DNA of 64,000 bases, taken from positions 434,001-498,000 of the forward strand of contig NZ_JAUSYD010000001.1 of NCBI RefSeq assembly GCF_030816615.1. Direction: 5' to 3'. The translations under genes and the position numbers were made by a program. This DNA is from Streptomyces sp. B1I3 (GTDB taxonomy: Bacteria; Actinomycetota; Actinomycetes; Streptomycetales; Streptomycetaceae). Positions within the stretch are counted from its first letter, which is position 1. Every line of letters starts with the position of its first letter. Positions 52,885-61,152 of this stretch are shown here, in pieces. The notes beneath the pieces are model-generated. The model was not told the DNA's origin, ran no database searches, and saw only the letters and a list, made by a program, of their open reading frames with translations.

Positions 52885-53154
52885 CTAGTTGAGCGGCTCC
52901 CACGTGCCAGTAAGTCGATTGAGCGTCGTCCACGAGCCGTTGGTGTCACGAGTTGCGTAGGCGTCGGTGAGGTTGCTCGATGCCCGCCACACGGATACGC
53001 CACCCGGAGCGTTGAGGCTGTCCAGGAAGTCCCGCGCCTCCCGAAACGTCGTCGAACGCTGCTCCCTCCCGGAGTGCTTCGTTCCGTCCTCCCGAGTCTT
53101 GGTCTCGGTCGCGTAGAACACGCACTTGGCGTTCCTCGGGATGCGGGTTGTCAT
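52885..53154 (-). CDS. Hypothetical protein
   Basis: ATG 53154 follows AGGAGG. The 89-residue product (AKCVFYATETKTREDGTKHSG, FREARDFLDSLNAP, RLTGTWEPL) is alpha/beta. It diverges from the HTH operon across a repeat-bearing promoter region. Function unknown. Confidence 0.75.
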   Translation of the reverse strand: MTTRIPRNAKCVFYATETKTREDGTKHSGREQRSTTFREARDFLDSLNAPGGVSVWRASSNLTDAYATRDTNGSWTTLNRLTGTWEPLN

Positions 53155-53226
53155 CTCGTCCTCCTACGGCCTGCCTCATCAGCGCGGGTAGACCTGCTGG
53201 TCCCCCTGGCGACGACCCCACCATAT

Positions 53227-53316
53227 AGGCCAACGTGTTGCCCACGCAAGAGGCCAACGTAGTGGTCGCCATGATTCCTCAGCTAGGGCAACTCGGTGGC
53301 CTTATAGGTGGCCAAC
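53227..53316. promoter_or_regulatory. Divergent promoter with AGGCCAACGT repeats
   Basis: AGGCCAACGT occurs at 53227-53236 and 53251-53260, 24 bases apart, and the related AGGTGGCCAAC at 53306-53316. They lie between the divergent genes starting at 53154 and 53337. The 24-base spacing is near two helical turns. Operators for the HTH protein at 53337 are likely. Confidence 0.55.
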
Positions 53317-53336
53317 AAATGTGGGACCATGACCCC

Positions 53337-53600
53337 ATGGCCACCGACTACACACCCGACGACGAAGCCACCCGGCTCTACGCCCGCTACAAGCGCGCCC
53401 GCGAAACCGAAGCCGAGCTCAAAGACCCAGTCCGGGCGCAAGCGGCGGCCGATCTCAAAGCCGGCGCAACTGTCAGCCAGCTGGCGAAGCTCACGGGCCT
53501 CACCCCCGAGTACTTCCGGCGCATCGCCCGCGCCGAGGGTGTCGAACGTCTTCGTCCACCAACCGTCGGCAAGCTCAAGCTCGAGGGCGGCGACGCATGA
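53337..53600 (+). CDS. Small HTH protein
   Basis: From ATG 53337, 87 residues with a helical start (EATRLYARYKRARETEAEL) and an HTH AGATVSQLAKLTGLTPEYFRRIARAEG. This is a typical regulator of small Streptomyces operons. It overlaps the DUF6221 start (ATGA). Confidence 0.78.
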   Translation: MATDYTPDDEATRLYARYKRARETEAELKDPVRAQAAADLKAGATVSQLAKLTGLTPEYFRRIARAEGVERLRPPTVGKLKLEGGDA

Positions 53601-53905
53601 CCGCCGCTCTGGCTACGTTCCTCCGCGCCCGGTTCGCCGAGGAGCTGGAGAAGGCCCGCTACGCCAGCAACGTGGTGGTCCAGGACCCGGCCCGTTTCGG
53701 CGTCAAGCCCGAGGACGCTGCTGCGCACGCCCGGTTCACCATCGCCACCGCCGAGGTACACCTGGCGCTACTGGAGGACACGGTGGTGCCGAACCTGGGG
53801 GCCAACGGGTCGGCCGGCGAGACAGCCGAGTACCAGCTGCGGCTCCTCGCCGCCCCCTACCTGGAGCACAAGGAGTACCCGCACGAGCCTGGTAGCCCCG
53901 CATGA
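53597..53905 (+). CDS. DUF6221-family protein
   Basis: The 102-residue product begins TAALATFLRARFAEELEKA and ends YQLRLLAAPYLEHKEYP, the two conserved ends of the family; the central Cys region is missing. It is coupled to genes at both ends. Confidence 0.75.
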   Translation: MTAALATFLRARFAEELEKARYASNVVVQDPARFGVKPEDAAAHARFTIATAEVHLALLEDTVVPNLGANGSAGETAEYQLRLLAAPYLEHKEYPHEPGSPA

Positions 53906-54369
53906 CCGCCGCCCTGGTGGCCTTCCTCCGGGCCCAATTCGACGAAGACGACGCAGTTGCGCGGGCGGCAGATGCCGAGCTGAGCACGGTGTTTACCCGC
54001 ATTGCCACCTTCGACCCCGAGATGGCGGCGGATGAACGCCACATCATGCGGCACCGTCCAGCCCGCGCCCATTACGAGGTCGTAGCGAAGCGGCTCATGC
54101 TCGACGAGGCCCTGGCCAGTCGGCACCACGTCAGCGCCGATCAGTACGAGACGTGCCCGCGCGCCACAATGGCCGACGGGCTCGACGCTCGACAGCAGGC
54201 AGCACTGAATGCCCTGAACGACGAGCACCGCCAAGAGGACGGTCGTGAACCTGCGTGCTGGGACTCCTGCGGCCGGGACGCCCGGGTCCGCCGCACCCTG
54301 GAACTGCTGGCCCTGCCCTACGTCGACCATCCCGACTACATGCAGGCCCTGTCCGCCGACCAGGCGTAG
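53902..54369 (+). CDS. DUF6221-family protein
   Basis: The 155-residue product has the complete pattern: TAALVAFLRAQFDEDDAVAR, ADERHIMRHRPARAHYEVVAKRL, a Cys region PACWDSCG, and TLELLALPYVDHPDYM. It stands in tandem with a shorter paralogue, evidence for duplication. Confidence 0.82.
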   Translation: MTAALVAFLRAQFDEDDAVARAADAELSTVFTRIATFDPEMAADERHIMRHRPARAHYEVVAKRLMLDEALASRHHVSADQYETCPRATMADGLDARQQAALNALNDEHRQEDGREPACWDSCGRDARVRRTLELLALPYVDHPDYMQALSADQA

Positions 54370-54417
54370 TTCCGCTGATGTCCCCCATTGCCGCTGCTCC
54401 CCCGGCAGACTGCTGTC

Positions 54418-54606
54418 ATGGGCGCAAGGTTCACGGTGCACGGCAGGACTGAGGCGGAGTGCCAGCAGGCGTTGGATGACCTGTGCCGGCTGATGCCCGT
54501 GTCGGTGACGATGCTGCCCACGGACATGCTGGGCGGCCGGTGGATCGCCCGCGTGACACGCAAAGAAGCCCCGGACCATGAGGTCCGGGGCTTCGCTGTG
54601 CGGTAG
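54418..54606 (+). CDS. Small hypothetical protein whose end overlaps a terminator
   Basis: ATG 54418 gives 62 residues (GARFTVHGRTEAECQQALDD, PVSVTMLPTDMLGGRWIARV), a beta-alpha miniprotein. Its last codons (EAPDHEVRGF) are read from a 13-bp hairpin that doubles as terminator. Confidence 0.72.
   Translation: MGARFTVHGRTEAECQQALDDLCRLMPVSVTMLPTDMLGGRWIARVTRKEAPDHEVRGFAVR
54565..54594. terminator. Terminator inside the end of a coding region
   Basis: A perfect 13-bp stem GAAGCCCCGGACC with its complement and loop ATGA lies between the convergent genes at 54418-54606 and 54610-54891. It codes for the last residues of the first. Confidence 0.8.
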
Positions 54607-54609
54607 AGG

Positions 54610-54891
54610 TCAGTCCGCGGACGCGACGCGATCCTCCGGGTGCGGGTAGTACACGGTGGTGGCCGCATCCTCGGGGTGCTCCTTATAGAGGGCGTTCTCG
54701 AGGGCTGTGCGTGCCTCGTCGATTGCCTTCCGCGCGGCAACGACCTTGCGGGCGGGGAGAGCCGCGGGCCCTGTCTGTGCGTAGGCGCCGGACAGTTGCA
54801 CGTGGATGGCGCTCAGCTGGTCTCGGATCACGGCGAGTTGACGCCCGAGGTTCGCATGGTCCTGCGCGGTGAGCTTCGACTTCTTGGTCAT
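54610..54891 (-). CDS. Hypothetical helical protein
   Basis: From ATG 54891, 93 residues (KLTAQDHANLGRQLAVIRDQL, KAIDEARTALENALYKEHPED), mostly helical. It is the last gene of the leftward AICE-like operon. Function unknown. Confidence 0.7.
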   Translation of the reverse strand: MTKKSKLTAQDHANLGRQLAVIRDQLSAIHVQLSGAYAQTGPAALPARKVVAARKAIDEARTALENALYKEHPEDAATTVYYPHPEDRVASAD

Positions 54892-54898
54892 CACGTCA

Positions 54899-55408
54899 TC
54901 ATCCCTGAGCGGTGGCGGCACCGGGTCGGGTCTCCATCATCTGCCGGTGGGCGACTCGGGCGACGTCCTCCCATTCGCCGTCCGTGATGGGGCGAGGCCT
55001 GGCACCGGCGGGCCGAACGTCCGGGCCGACGACTGCAGTGAGGAGCGGGACACCGTCCTTGTAGTCGCCGCGGTGCACCCAGACGGGGAGCTGGGCGTCG
55101 TAGCGGGTTCCCGGGGGCAGGAAGCGGTCGCGGAGGTCGAACTCTTCGCCGGTAGCCGGGTCGACCCACGTGTTGGCCTTGGTGGCGGCGTCGGCGCAGC
55201 TCTCGCATCGGTTGTCGCCGAGCAGGTGCTGGCCGCAGAAGTAGCCGCCGCAGCCGTGCTCGTCACCGCCGGGCGTCTGGCCGCAGAGGTTGCCGAGGCC
55301 GCGGTCGATCTTCTCGTCGCAGCCGGTCTTCTCGCAGGTCGTCTCGACGCTGTAGCCGGCCCGGATGGTCTGGCCGTTGCGGGTGATCTCGTAGCTCGCG
55401 TATCCCAT
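54899..55408 (-). CDS. Cys-rich zinc-binding protein
   Basis: The 169-residue product has a run of Cys pairs: TTCEKTGCDEKID, NLCGQTPGGDEHGCGGYFCG and RCESCADAA, enough for two or three zinc sites, then a soluble tail. Similar proteins occur with Spd genes on Streptomyces AICEs. Function unknown. Confidence 0.75.
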   Translation of the reverse strand: MGYASYEITRNGQTIRAGYSVETTCEKTGCDEKIDRGLGNLCGQTPGGDEHGCGGYFCGQHLLGDNRCESCADAATKANTWVDPATGEEFDLRDRFLPPGTRYDAQLPVWVHRGDYKDGVPLLTAVVGPDVRPAGARPRPITDGEWEDVARVAHRQMMETRPGAATAQG

Positions 55409-55484
55409 GGTTGAGCCTCCTTGTTCGTTGATGGTCTCGCCGAGTGCGAGGCCGGTTGACTAGTTGAGGGCTGCCGCGTGTCGG

Positions 55485-55634
55485 TCAGCCGTGGCCGTTG
55501 AGCATGTGGTCGACGCAGGCCGGGCAGTCCTCGCGGGAGCCGAGTCCTTGGTGGGCCTCTTTCGACGCGTAGGCGTGGTACCAGCACTGGGAACATTCGC
55601 CTGCCGGGGGGGTCAAGGCTGTTTTGCTTGCCAT
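55485..55634 (-). CDS. Zinc-ribbon miniprotein
   Basis: A 49-residue frame from ATG 55634 to TGA 55485: GECSQCWYHAYASKEAHQG and CPACVDHML form two Cys pairs. It is between the SpdD-like gene and the Cys-rich gene in the same direction. Confidence 0.65.
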   Translation of the reverse strand: MASKTALTPPAGECSQCWYHAYASKEAHQGLGSREDCPACVDHMLNGHG

Positions 55635-55647
55635 CGTGGCGGTCTCC

Positions 55648-56115
55648 TCAGTTGTCCGTGGAGCTGTGGCTCCACCAGCTGGTGTGGTTGTGGGTCTCGT
55701 TGTGGATGTTCGTGGTGTTGCCGCGGCGGGCGGCGTTCGGGAGTTTGGCGGCGAGTAGCAGCAGGGCGATGGCGATGACGGCGCTGCTGGATCCGATGGC
55801 GGCGATGCCTGCGGCGGCTTGGCCGATGCCCCAGCCGACTCCGGCGCCGGTCATTCCGGCTGCGGCGCCGCCTGCGAAGACCAGCTGGGCGCGGGGGTCG
55901 ATGAGCGGCTGGGGGGTCAGGTCGCGGGGCTGCGGGGCGGTGGCCGGCTGGATGAGTCGGGCGTCAATGGCGATAGAGGTGCCCGGGTTGTAGGGGTCGG
56001 GGACATAGGCGATGGGCGGGCGTTCGGCGTACAGCTCGACGTTGGCGGGGCGGGTGTAGCCGGGCTGCGGCTGCCCGACCGGGGCGTGCTGCTGGTACGG
56101 CTCGGGCAGCTGCAT
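55648..56115 (-). CDS. SpdD-like membrane protein
   Basis: ATG 56115 (MQLPEPYQQHAPVGQPQ) gives 155 residues: a Pro/Gln-rich N terminus, two close membrane helices (VFAGGAAAGMTGAGVGWGIG, SAVIAIALLLLAA), then NTTNIHNETHNH. This is the organisation of SpdD proteins of Streptomyces conjugative elements, which help intramycelial plasmid spread between hyphal compartments. Confidence 0.72.
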   Translation of the reverse strand: MQLPEPYQQHAPVGQPQPGYTRPANVELYAERPPIAYVPDPYNPGTSIAIDARLIQPATAPQPRDLTPQPLIDPRAQLVFAGGAAAGMTGAGVGWGIGQAAAGIAAIGSSSAVIAIALLLLAAKLPNAARRGNTTNIHNETHNHTSWWSHSSTDN

Positions 56116-56135
56116 GAGGGGTCTCCTTCGGTGGG

Positions 56136-56330
56136 TTAGCGGTTGCGGCGGCGGGTGGAGCGGTAACCGAACGGGCCGGGAAGATCGAGCGATGTGGTGC
56201 GCCGCCCGGTGGAGCTGATCGTGTGCCGGGGGCCGCGGCCGGCACCGAGGGTGATCGACCAGGACAGGCGGTTGATGTTCAACCGGACCCCGGGGAAGAT
56301 CCGGAACGACTTGCGGAACGTGATCGGCAT
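56136..56330 (-). CDS. DUF4236-family protein
   Basis: The 64-residue product has FRKSFRIFPGVRLNINRL and SWSITLGAGRG, the DUF4236 fold start, with a basic tail. The family is small and beta-rich and of unknown function. It lies among transfer genes. Confidence 0.82.
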   Translation of the reverse strand: MPITFRKSFRIFPGVRLNINRLSWSITLGAGRGPRHTISSTGRRTTSLDLPGPFGYRSTRRRNR

Positions 56331-56339
56331 GCGGGGCTC

Positions 56340-57122
56340 CTAGAGTGTGGGCTGGTCGGCACGGTGCTTGCCGGTGCCGGTACAGATCGGGCAGACGGTG
56401 GTGGTGTGCTGGCTGTTGCGGGCCGAGTAGAGGGCGCCCTTGCCGCCGCAGCAGAAGCAGACGCCGCGGGTTTCGGCAGCTTTCTGACCGAGCGGGGTGT
56501 TCTGGGCTTCCCATTGCTCATCGGTCATCGACGAGGCGCCGTCGACCTTGGTGACGGCCTGGCCTTCGGTGATGGCCTTGGCTGGCTCGGTGGTGTCGGC
56601 GCCTTGTCCGTACCAGGCTCCGCCGACGGTCTTCCCGCCGTGGCGCTTCTTCTCGTGCTCGCGGAGGGCCTTGGTGGCTTCCTTGGCGTCCCGGAAGCGG
56701 GGCTTCTCCTTTTTGCCGCAGGGGCAGGTCCAGCCGACGAGCCCGGTGCGTTTGTCGGGGCTGAACCGGGCGGCCATGGCGACCTTGATCCGGCCGGCCT
56801 TCTGCTTGGTCGGTTTGGCGGGGCAGGGCTTGGAGCCGGTGAAGGAGCCGTCTTTGCCCTTGGTGAAGATCTGTCCGTTGCCGTGGCAGGTGGTACAGCC
56901 TTCGTGGGTGTAGCGGAGGATCGCGGCGTCCTTGCGGGACATGACGACGCTCTTGCGGGCATCCATCTGTGAGGCGGCGATGAGGGCGACGCGCATGCCG
57001 AGTCGGGCGTGTAGCGGCACCGTTTTGGGGACCTTGAGGCCTTTGCCGACTCGGGCGCGCGGGACGGGCTTCCGGCGGCGGGTGGCCGGCTTCCTGGTGG
57101 CGGTGGGCGTCTTCGCGGGCAT
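56340..57122 (-). CDS. Transfer-region zinc-finger protein
   Basis: ATG 57122 gives 260 residues. A very basic N terminus (ATRKPATRRRKPVPRARVG) is followed by DnaJ-like CxxCxGxG units (CTTCHGNG, CFCCGGKG, CPICTGTG) and another CPCGKKEK knuckle. It suggests a nucleic-acid-binding partner of the transfer machinery. It is the first gene after the symmetric repeat array. Confidence 0.75.
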   Translation of the reverse strand: MPAKTPTATRKPATRRRKPVPRARVGKGLKVPKTVPLHARLGMRVALIAASQMDARKSVVMSRKDAAILRYTHEGCTTCHGNGQIFTKGKDGSFTGSKPCPAKPTKQKAGRIKVAMAARFSPDKRTGLVGWTCPCGKKEKPRFRDAKEATKALREHEKKRHGGKTVGGAWYGQGADTTEPAKAITEGQAVTKVDGASSMTDEQWEAQNTPLGQKAAETRGVCFCCGGKGALYSARNSQHTTTVCPICTGTGKHRADQPTL

Positions 57123-57162
57123 GATCGGCGGGTCCTCTCGTCTGATCACTTTGTGGTGGTTT

Positions 57163-57326
57163 GCGGGGTGCTCAAGGAGTGCTCAGCGCTGCTCCGTCGC
57201 AGGTCAGGGCTGCTCAACTGGGTGCTCAGGGGGTGCTCACGATTTCGCTGAGCAGGCAACTGAGCAGGGCCTTGAGCGGCTCTGACCTGCGGAGGAGCAG
57301 TCGTGAGCACCCCATGAGCAGGGGGC
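57163..57326. repeat. Dyad-symmetric, helically phased TGCTCA array (candidate clt)
   Basis: TGCTCA lies at 57169, 57180, 57211, 57223 and 57234 (TGCTCC at 57190). Its complement TGAGCA lies at 57249, 57261, 57304 and 57315 (TGAGCG at 57273, GGAGCA at 57294). Starts are about 10-12 bases apart. Orientation flips at about 57244, and most mirror positions agree to the base. A 10-bp arm pair CGCAGGTCAG / CTGACCTGCG (57198 and 57282) shares the centre. It fills the gap directly downstream of the tra gene, where clt loci of Streptomyces plasmids lie. Confidence 0.7.
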
Positions 57327-57329
57327 AAA

Positions 57330-59348
57330 TCAGGAGATAGCGACCAGAGCTTCGAGCTTGTAGCCGCGAGGGTTCTTAAGCCCGTCGAGCGGGCCCAGAG
57401 TCACCGCAGAGCCTGCACCGGCATCACGGAGTAGCGATTGCAGATCAGCCAACTCCAGCGCCTCGTAGGCTTCCTCGTCGTGCTCCCTCAGCGCACCTGC
57501 CAGGACTTCGCTGCGCATCCGGTCGACTCCGGCGTTCGCCATGACGGCAATGGAGTCGGCAATGACCTGGCTACTCACAACGACGCGCTCAGAGCCTCCA
57601 TCCGCCAGATGTAGGAGGCCGGCGGCGGCTAGCGTGTCGCGGTCGAACCAGGGGCGCCCGGCGTCCTTGCGCGCGGCGACAGCCTGCTTGATGGCCTGGT
57701 TGCTGTGCTCGTTCCACCCGTACAGCAGCGGTCGGTTGAGGCCAGGGCCCTTGATGTACGACTGGCCGGCGTCGTTCTTGAGGTCCTTGTTCTGGGCAGG
57801 GACGAGCCTGTCTGGGCGGAACCCGTCGGAGATCGCGCCGCGGCCAAGGACCAGGGGGATGTCGTCCCACCGAGAGGCGAGCATGATGCTGAGGGTGAAT
57901 GTGTCGGCGATGGCGTCACCCATGGCGTCAGAGGTGGCGTCCTGGCCGGCGGCGATGGGGTAGATGCCGGACTGCTTGCCGAGGCGGAGCAGCTCGATGA
58001 AGCTCTCCTTGGCCGTCTTGCTGAGGTAGATGAACTCGTCGACGAACGGGAAGATCGCCGGGTGCTTCTGGGTGGCGATCCAGGTGTCGCCCATGTTGAG
58101 CCGGTTCCGAACGATCTGCCGGCCGCGGGCCATCTTGACCAGGTGGCCAAGCCACTTTTCGCAGTCTTTGTTGCCGCGGATCGGCGGGGCGGCCATCACG
58201 CCTTCGAACTCGCGGAGCCCGTCCTTGACCGGGTCGAGGTCGAGGGCGATGGCGTTGTGGCAGGCGGTGATGACCTCGGCAAGGTCGCGCAGGACGCCGG
58301 TTGTCTTCGCGGCACCTGATACGCCGATTGCAAGGATGCGCAGTCCTTCGAGAATCAGGTTGAGATCGCTTCCGTCCATGCAGCGACCGAAGTTGTGCGG
58401 GGCGGAGATGTCGAGGCTGTTCGGGGCGTGCGGGGTGGGCTTGGGCATGTTTTCGAAGGGGTTGGCCTGGACGAGGCGCAGCGTGAGGTGGGCGGACTCC
58501 TGCGGGTCGGGGTCGATGAGGGTGCCGCCCCGCTTCACGTTGAAGTGGGAGTCGAGCTGGTCCGCGGCACCGTTGACCTTGCCGACGGTGGAGCCCTTGA
58601 GGACGACGTCGACTTCCCAGCCCCATGCCTGGTGGCCGATGGCACGGACGGCCCGGGTGCCGATGCCTTCGGCGGCGAGGGCGCGGGATACGCATTCGGC
58701 GACCTGGTCCCCGCTGGTGCAGTGCCCGAGGGGGAACGGCTCGTCGCTGTTCGGGTCGTCGTGCTCGGCGATGACCTGCTCGGGTGCGATGTCGGGTGCG
58801 TTGAGCCGGTACCTGCCGTACAGGGCGGTCGTTGTGACTATTGCGAGGCCGGTGGTGCTCGGCGGGATCGCCCACGAGTAGTCGAGGGCGGTCATTCCGG
58901 CACCGGCGACGAGAGCCCACCAGCCGGCCAGGTTGAGACCGGCGGCGCCGATTGCAGACCAGCCGAGGAACCGCCACCGGGACTTGCGCACCTGCTGGAC
59001 CTTGTTCCAGTCGGCGCCTTTGTTCATCCCGCCGAGGACTTCCTGGAGGTCGTGGGCGCGGACGTATCGGTAGCCGAGGTAGCTGCCGGCTTTGAGCCCG
59101 GCCCACAGCCAGCTGCCGGCGGTCAGTCCGCCGTAGGCGCTGAGGCCGACGGCCCGCCCGGTGACGGACGCGACGACCATCGCCGCGGAGCCGGCGTGAC
59201 GGAGGACGGGGCGACGCTCCGGGAACGGCTCGAGAACACCCGGGGCGATGTCCTCTTCGAGGTCGTCGTGATCGATGGCCTGGCCGGGGATGACCTTCGT
59301 CAGGTCCCAGCCGGCGGGGATCGTCAGCGGCTCGGCTTCGGTGCTCAC
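57330..59348 (-). CDS. FtsK/SpoIIIE-type DNA translocase, TraB-like transfer protein
   Basis: GTG 59348 overlaps the upstream stop (GTGA). The 672-residue product has an N-terminal membrane region with three or four helices (about 52-180: AYGGLTAGSWLWAGLKAGSY, IGAAGLNLAGWWALVAGAGM, GLAIVTTTALYG), Walker A GVSGAAKTT (342-350) and Walker B IFPFVDEF (about 432-439). A RecA-like remainder continues to ARWDDIPLVLG-type sequence (SRWDDIPLVLGRG). TraB-type proteins move double-stranded plasmid DNA between mycelia through hexameric pores. The DUF2637 and Spd genes around it support transfer rather than chromosome segregation. Confidence 0.85.
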   Translation of the reverse strand: MSTEAEPLTIPAGWDLTKVIPGQAIDHDDLEEDIAPGVLEPFPERRPVLRHAGSAAMVVASVTGRAVGLSAYGGLTAGSWLWAGLKAGSYLGYRYVRAHDLQEVLGGMNKGADWNKVQQVRKSRWRFLGWSAIGAAGLNLAGWWALVAGAGMTALDYSWAIPPSTTGLAIVTTTALYGRYRLNAPDIAPEQVIAEHDDPNSDEPFPLGHCTSGDQVAECVSRALAAEGIGTRAVRAIGHQAWGWEVDVVLKGSTVGKVNGAADQLDSHFNVKRGGTLIDPDPQESAHLTLRLVQANPFENMPKPTPHAPNSLDISAPHNFGRCMDGSDLNLILEGLRILAIGVSGAAKTTGVLRDLAEVITACHNAIALDLDPVKDGLREFEGVMAAPPIRGNKDCEKWLGHLVKMARGRQIVRNRLNMGDTWIATQKHPAIFPFVDEFIYLSKTAKESFIELLRLGKQSGIYPIAAGQDATSDAMGDAIADTFTLSIMLASRWDDIPLVLGRGAISDGFRPDRLVPAQNKDLKNDAGQSYIKGPGLNRPLLYGWNEHSNQAIKQAVAARKDAGRPWFDRDTLAAAGLLHLADGGSERVVVSSQVIADSIAVMANAGVDRMRSEVLAGALREHDEEAYEALELADLQSLLRDAGAGSAVTLGPLDGLKNPRGYKLEALVAIS

Positions 59349-60703
59349 TTCTGCTCCTCGGTGGCGGTGTTCTTGGCGGTGATGGCGGCCTGCTTGCGGG
59401 CGGCCGAAACGAACGGAGGGGCGTCCCCGGCGCGGCGGGTTCCACGCACCTTCGGGCCGGTCCTGGAACCCCTGCCAGACTTAGGGGGGAGATGTGGAAC
59501 ACGCTGCGATGACGTGCCCTTGCTGAGGGTGTTCGCGGGGTCACGTTCAAGGACTCGCTTCATGCGTTCGGCGGCGGCGTTGCGGGCGCTGATGCTGTTC
59601 GCGGTGACGCCCGGCTTCGCGGCGTGCTTGTCGTCCCACGCCCGGTCCCAGACAGCGTCGGTAACGGTGGTCTCGCCCATGGCGACGGCGAGCTTCAGCG
59701 CGTACTTCCACTCGTCCGGGAACTCCGTCCTGCGCTGCTCGGCCAGCCGCAGGTTGATGGCGTCCCGAGCCTTCTGCCGCGCCTCTTCACGGGCGGCTTC
59801 CCGCTTCTCCTGGGCGACCTCCTGGGCGGCCTGCTTCTCTGCCGCCTTCCGCTCCGCCCGACGCTCCCGCCAGCTGAGCACGCCGTCGCGACGGCGGATC
59901 CGGCCGTGCTCGTGGAGGTCCCACACGCCGGGGCCGGCGAGCGAAGCGAACGCAGTACCAATCGCGGTGGCAGGGTCGAAGTGCTCCAGGCCGTGCCAGA
60001 GGTTGACGCCGGCTGCGACGAAGGCGAGGGACCAGGCGATAAGCCGGTAGTGCCAGTGCGGACGGTGTGCGGCGACGGCGGCTGCCGCACCGGCGAGGAT
60101 GACCCAGGCTCCGGCTTCGAGCATGATCGGGGCAGCGAGGAGCCACTTGGCGTTGGGGTTATAGAAAGCGGACATCTGCACCGGCAGTGCGACAACCGCA
60201 CACATGATCGCGAACGCGAGAGCGGCGTTACGCCACCTGTTCGCGGACTGGTCGACCTTCTCCGCGCCCTTCGCCTCAGCCTGCTCGGACTGCTTCGCCG
60301 CGGCCCGCTCTTCTTCGTCGAGGCGGGCTGCCTTCTCGCGCTTCCGCTGGATGTCTTCGAGGTGGGCGTCGTGTTCGGCGCGGTCCCGTTCCATGCGCAT
60401 GGCGGAACGCTCGTTGGCGAGGCGCATCTTCTCGGCCTCGGCCTCGGCCTTAATTTCGATGGCCTTGGCTTCGGCCTCGGCGTTGATGCGCTGCTCCTCG
60501 GCGTCGGCGTATGCCTTGGTGCGGATGGCGTCGGCTTCGGCCTGGGCGACGAGGTCGACCGCTGTTGCGGTCGGCTCGGGTGTGGGTGTGGGGGTGGGGT
60601 CGACGACCGGCTGCTCGGCCGGCGTCCCAAGGAACGCCTGCCAGTCCGTGATCACGGGCAGGGGGCGGCGGTGACCGTTCACCTGGGGCGGGCTGGTCGT
60701 CAC
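59345..60703 (-). CDS. SpdB-like protein with DUF2637 membrane domain
   Basis: GTG 60703 follows AAAGGA. The 452-residue product has a Pro-rich start, a long Ala/Glu coiled coil (about 50-155, AEADAIRTKAYADAEEQRIN), a four-helix DUF2637 membrane domain (about 165-270, AALAFAIMCAVVALPVQMSA, AAPIMLEAGAWVILAGA), a second charged coiled coil and a basic C terminus. DUF2637 is the SpdB/plasmid-spread module. It would act with TraB at hyphal cross-walls. Confidence 0.85.
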   Translation of the reverse strand: MTTSPPQVNGHRRPLPVITDWQAFLGTPAEQPVVDPTPTPTPEPTATAVDLVAQAEADAIRTKAYADAEEQRINAEAEAKAIEIKAEAEAEKMRLANERSAMRMERDRAEHDAHLEDIQRKREKAARLDEEERAAAKQSEQAEAKGAEKVDQSANRWRNAALAFAIMCAVVALPVQMSAFYNPNAKWLLAAPIMLEAGAWVILAGAAAAVAAHRPHWHYRLIAWSLAFVAAGVNLWHGLEHFDPATAIGTAFASLAGPGVWDLHEHGRIRRRDGVLSWRERRAERKAAEKQAAQEVAQEKREAAREEARQKARDAINLRLAEQRRTEFPDEWKYALKLAVAMGETTVTDAVWDRAWDDKHAAKPGVTANSISARNAAAERMKRVLERDPANTLSKGTSSQRVPHLPPKSGRGSRTGPKVRGTRRAGDAPPFVSAARKQAAITAKNTATEEQK

Positions 60704-60729
60704 GGTGCTGGTCCTTTCTGGGTCAGGTA

Positions 60730-61152
60730 CTAGCGGGTGGGGGTGGGCTCGTCCTTGAGCCAGTGGTGGATGTCGCTGTCGGTGAAGCTGAGGAAGAGTC
60801 CGCCGTCGTCGGTGGGGTCGTCGGGCTCGGGGTCGTCGTCGTAGTCGTCGCCCGGCCCGTCGCAGCACTGGCAGTCGATGTCCTGCCAGATCCGGCCGGT
60901 TTCCCAGAGGCCGTGGGCGTAGTAGCCGCACAGGTCGAGGGCCCAGCTGGGGCCGGCAAGGAGGAAAGCCGGGAGCAAGGAGCCGACGCCGAACCCGGGC
61001 GCCCCGGTGGCCACCAACACGGCGACCAAGGCGATGAACCCGGCGCCACGCCACTGGTGGTGGTTCCGGCTGAGGAGTACTTCCCTGGGGTGGAGAGCCA
61101 GGTCATGCCAGAGGCGGACGAGGTCGGCGACGGGTCGGGGCAGGCGCTTCAT
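60730..61152 (-). CDS. Small Spd-like membrane protein
   Basis: From ATG 61152, 140 residues: RPVADLVRLWHDLALHPREVL, membrane helices around GFIALVAVLVATGAPGFGVG and LPAFLLAGPSWALDL, then CQCCDGPGDDYDDD and an acidic tail. The place in the tra operon suggests a spread function. I know no exact family. Confidence 0.72.
   Translation of the reverse strand: MKRLPRPVADLVRLWHDLALHPREVLLSRNHHQWRGAGFIALVAVLVATGAPGFGVGSLLPAFLLAGPSWALDLCGYYAHGLWETGRIWQDIDCQCCDGPGDDYDDDPEPDDPTDDGGLFLSFTDSDIHHWLKDEPTPTR

Noticed and set aside
57928..60050. Two long frames overlapping the tra and spdB-like genes in other frames
   Set aside because: The FtsK-like Walker motifs and DUF2637 helices fix the real frames; these are shadows.
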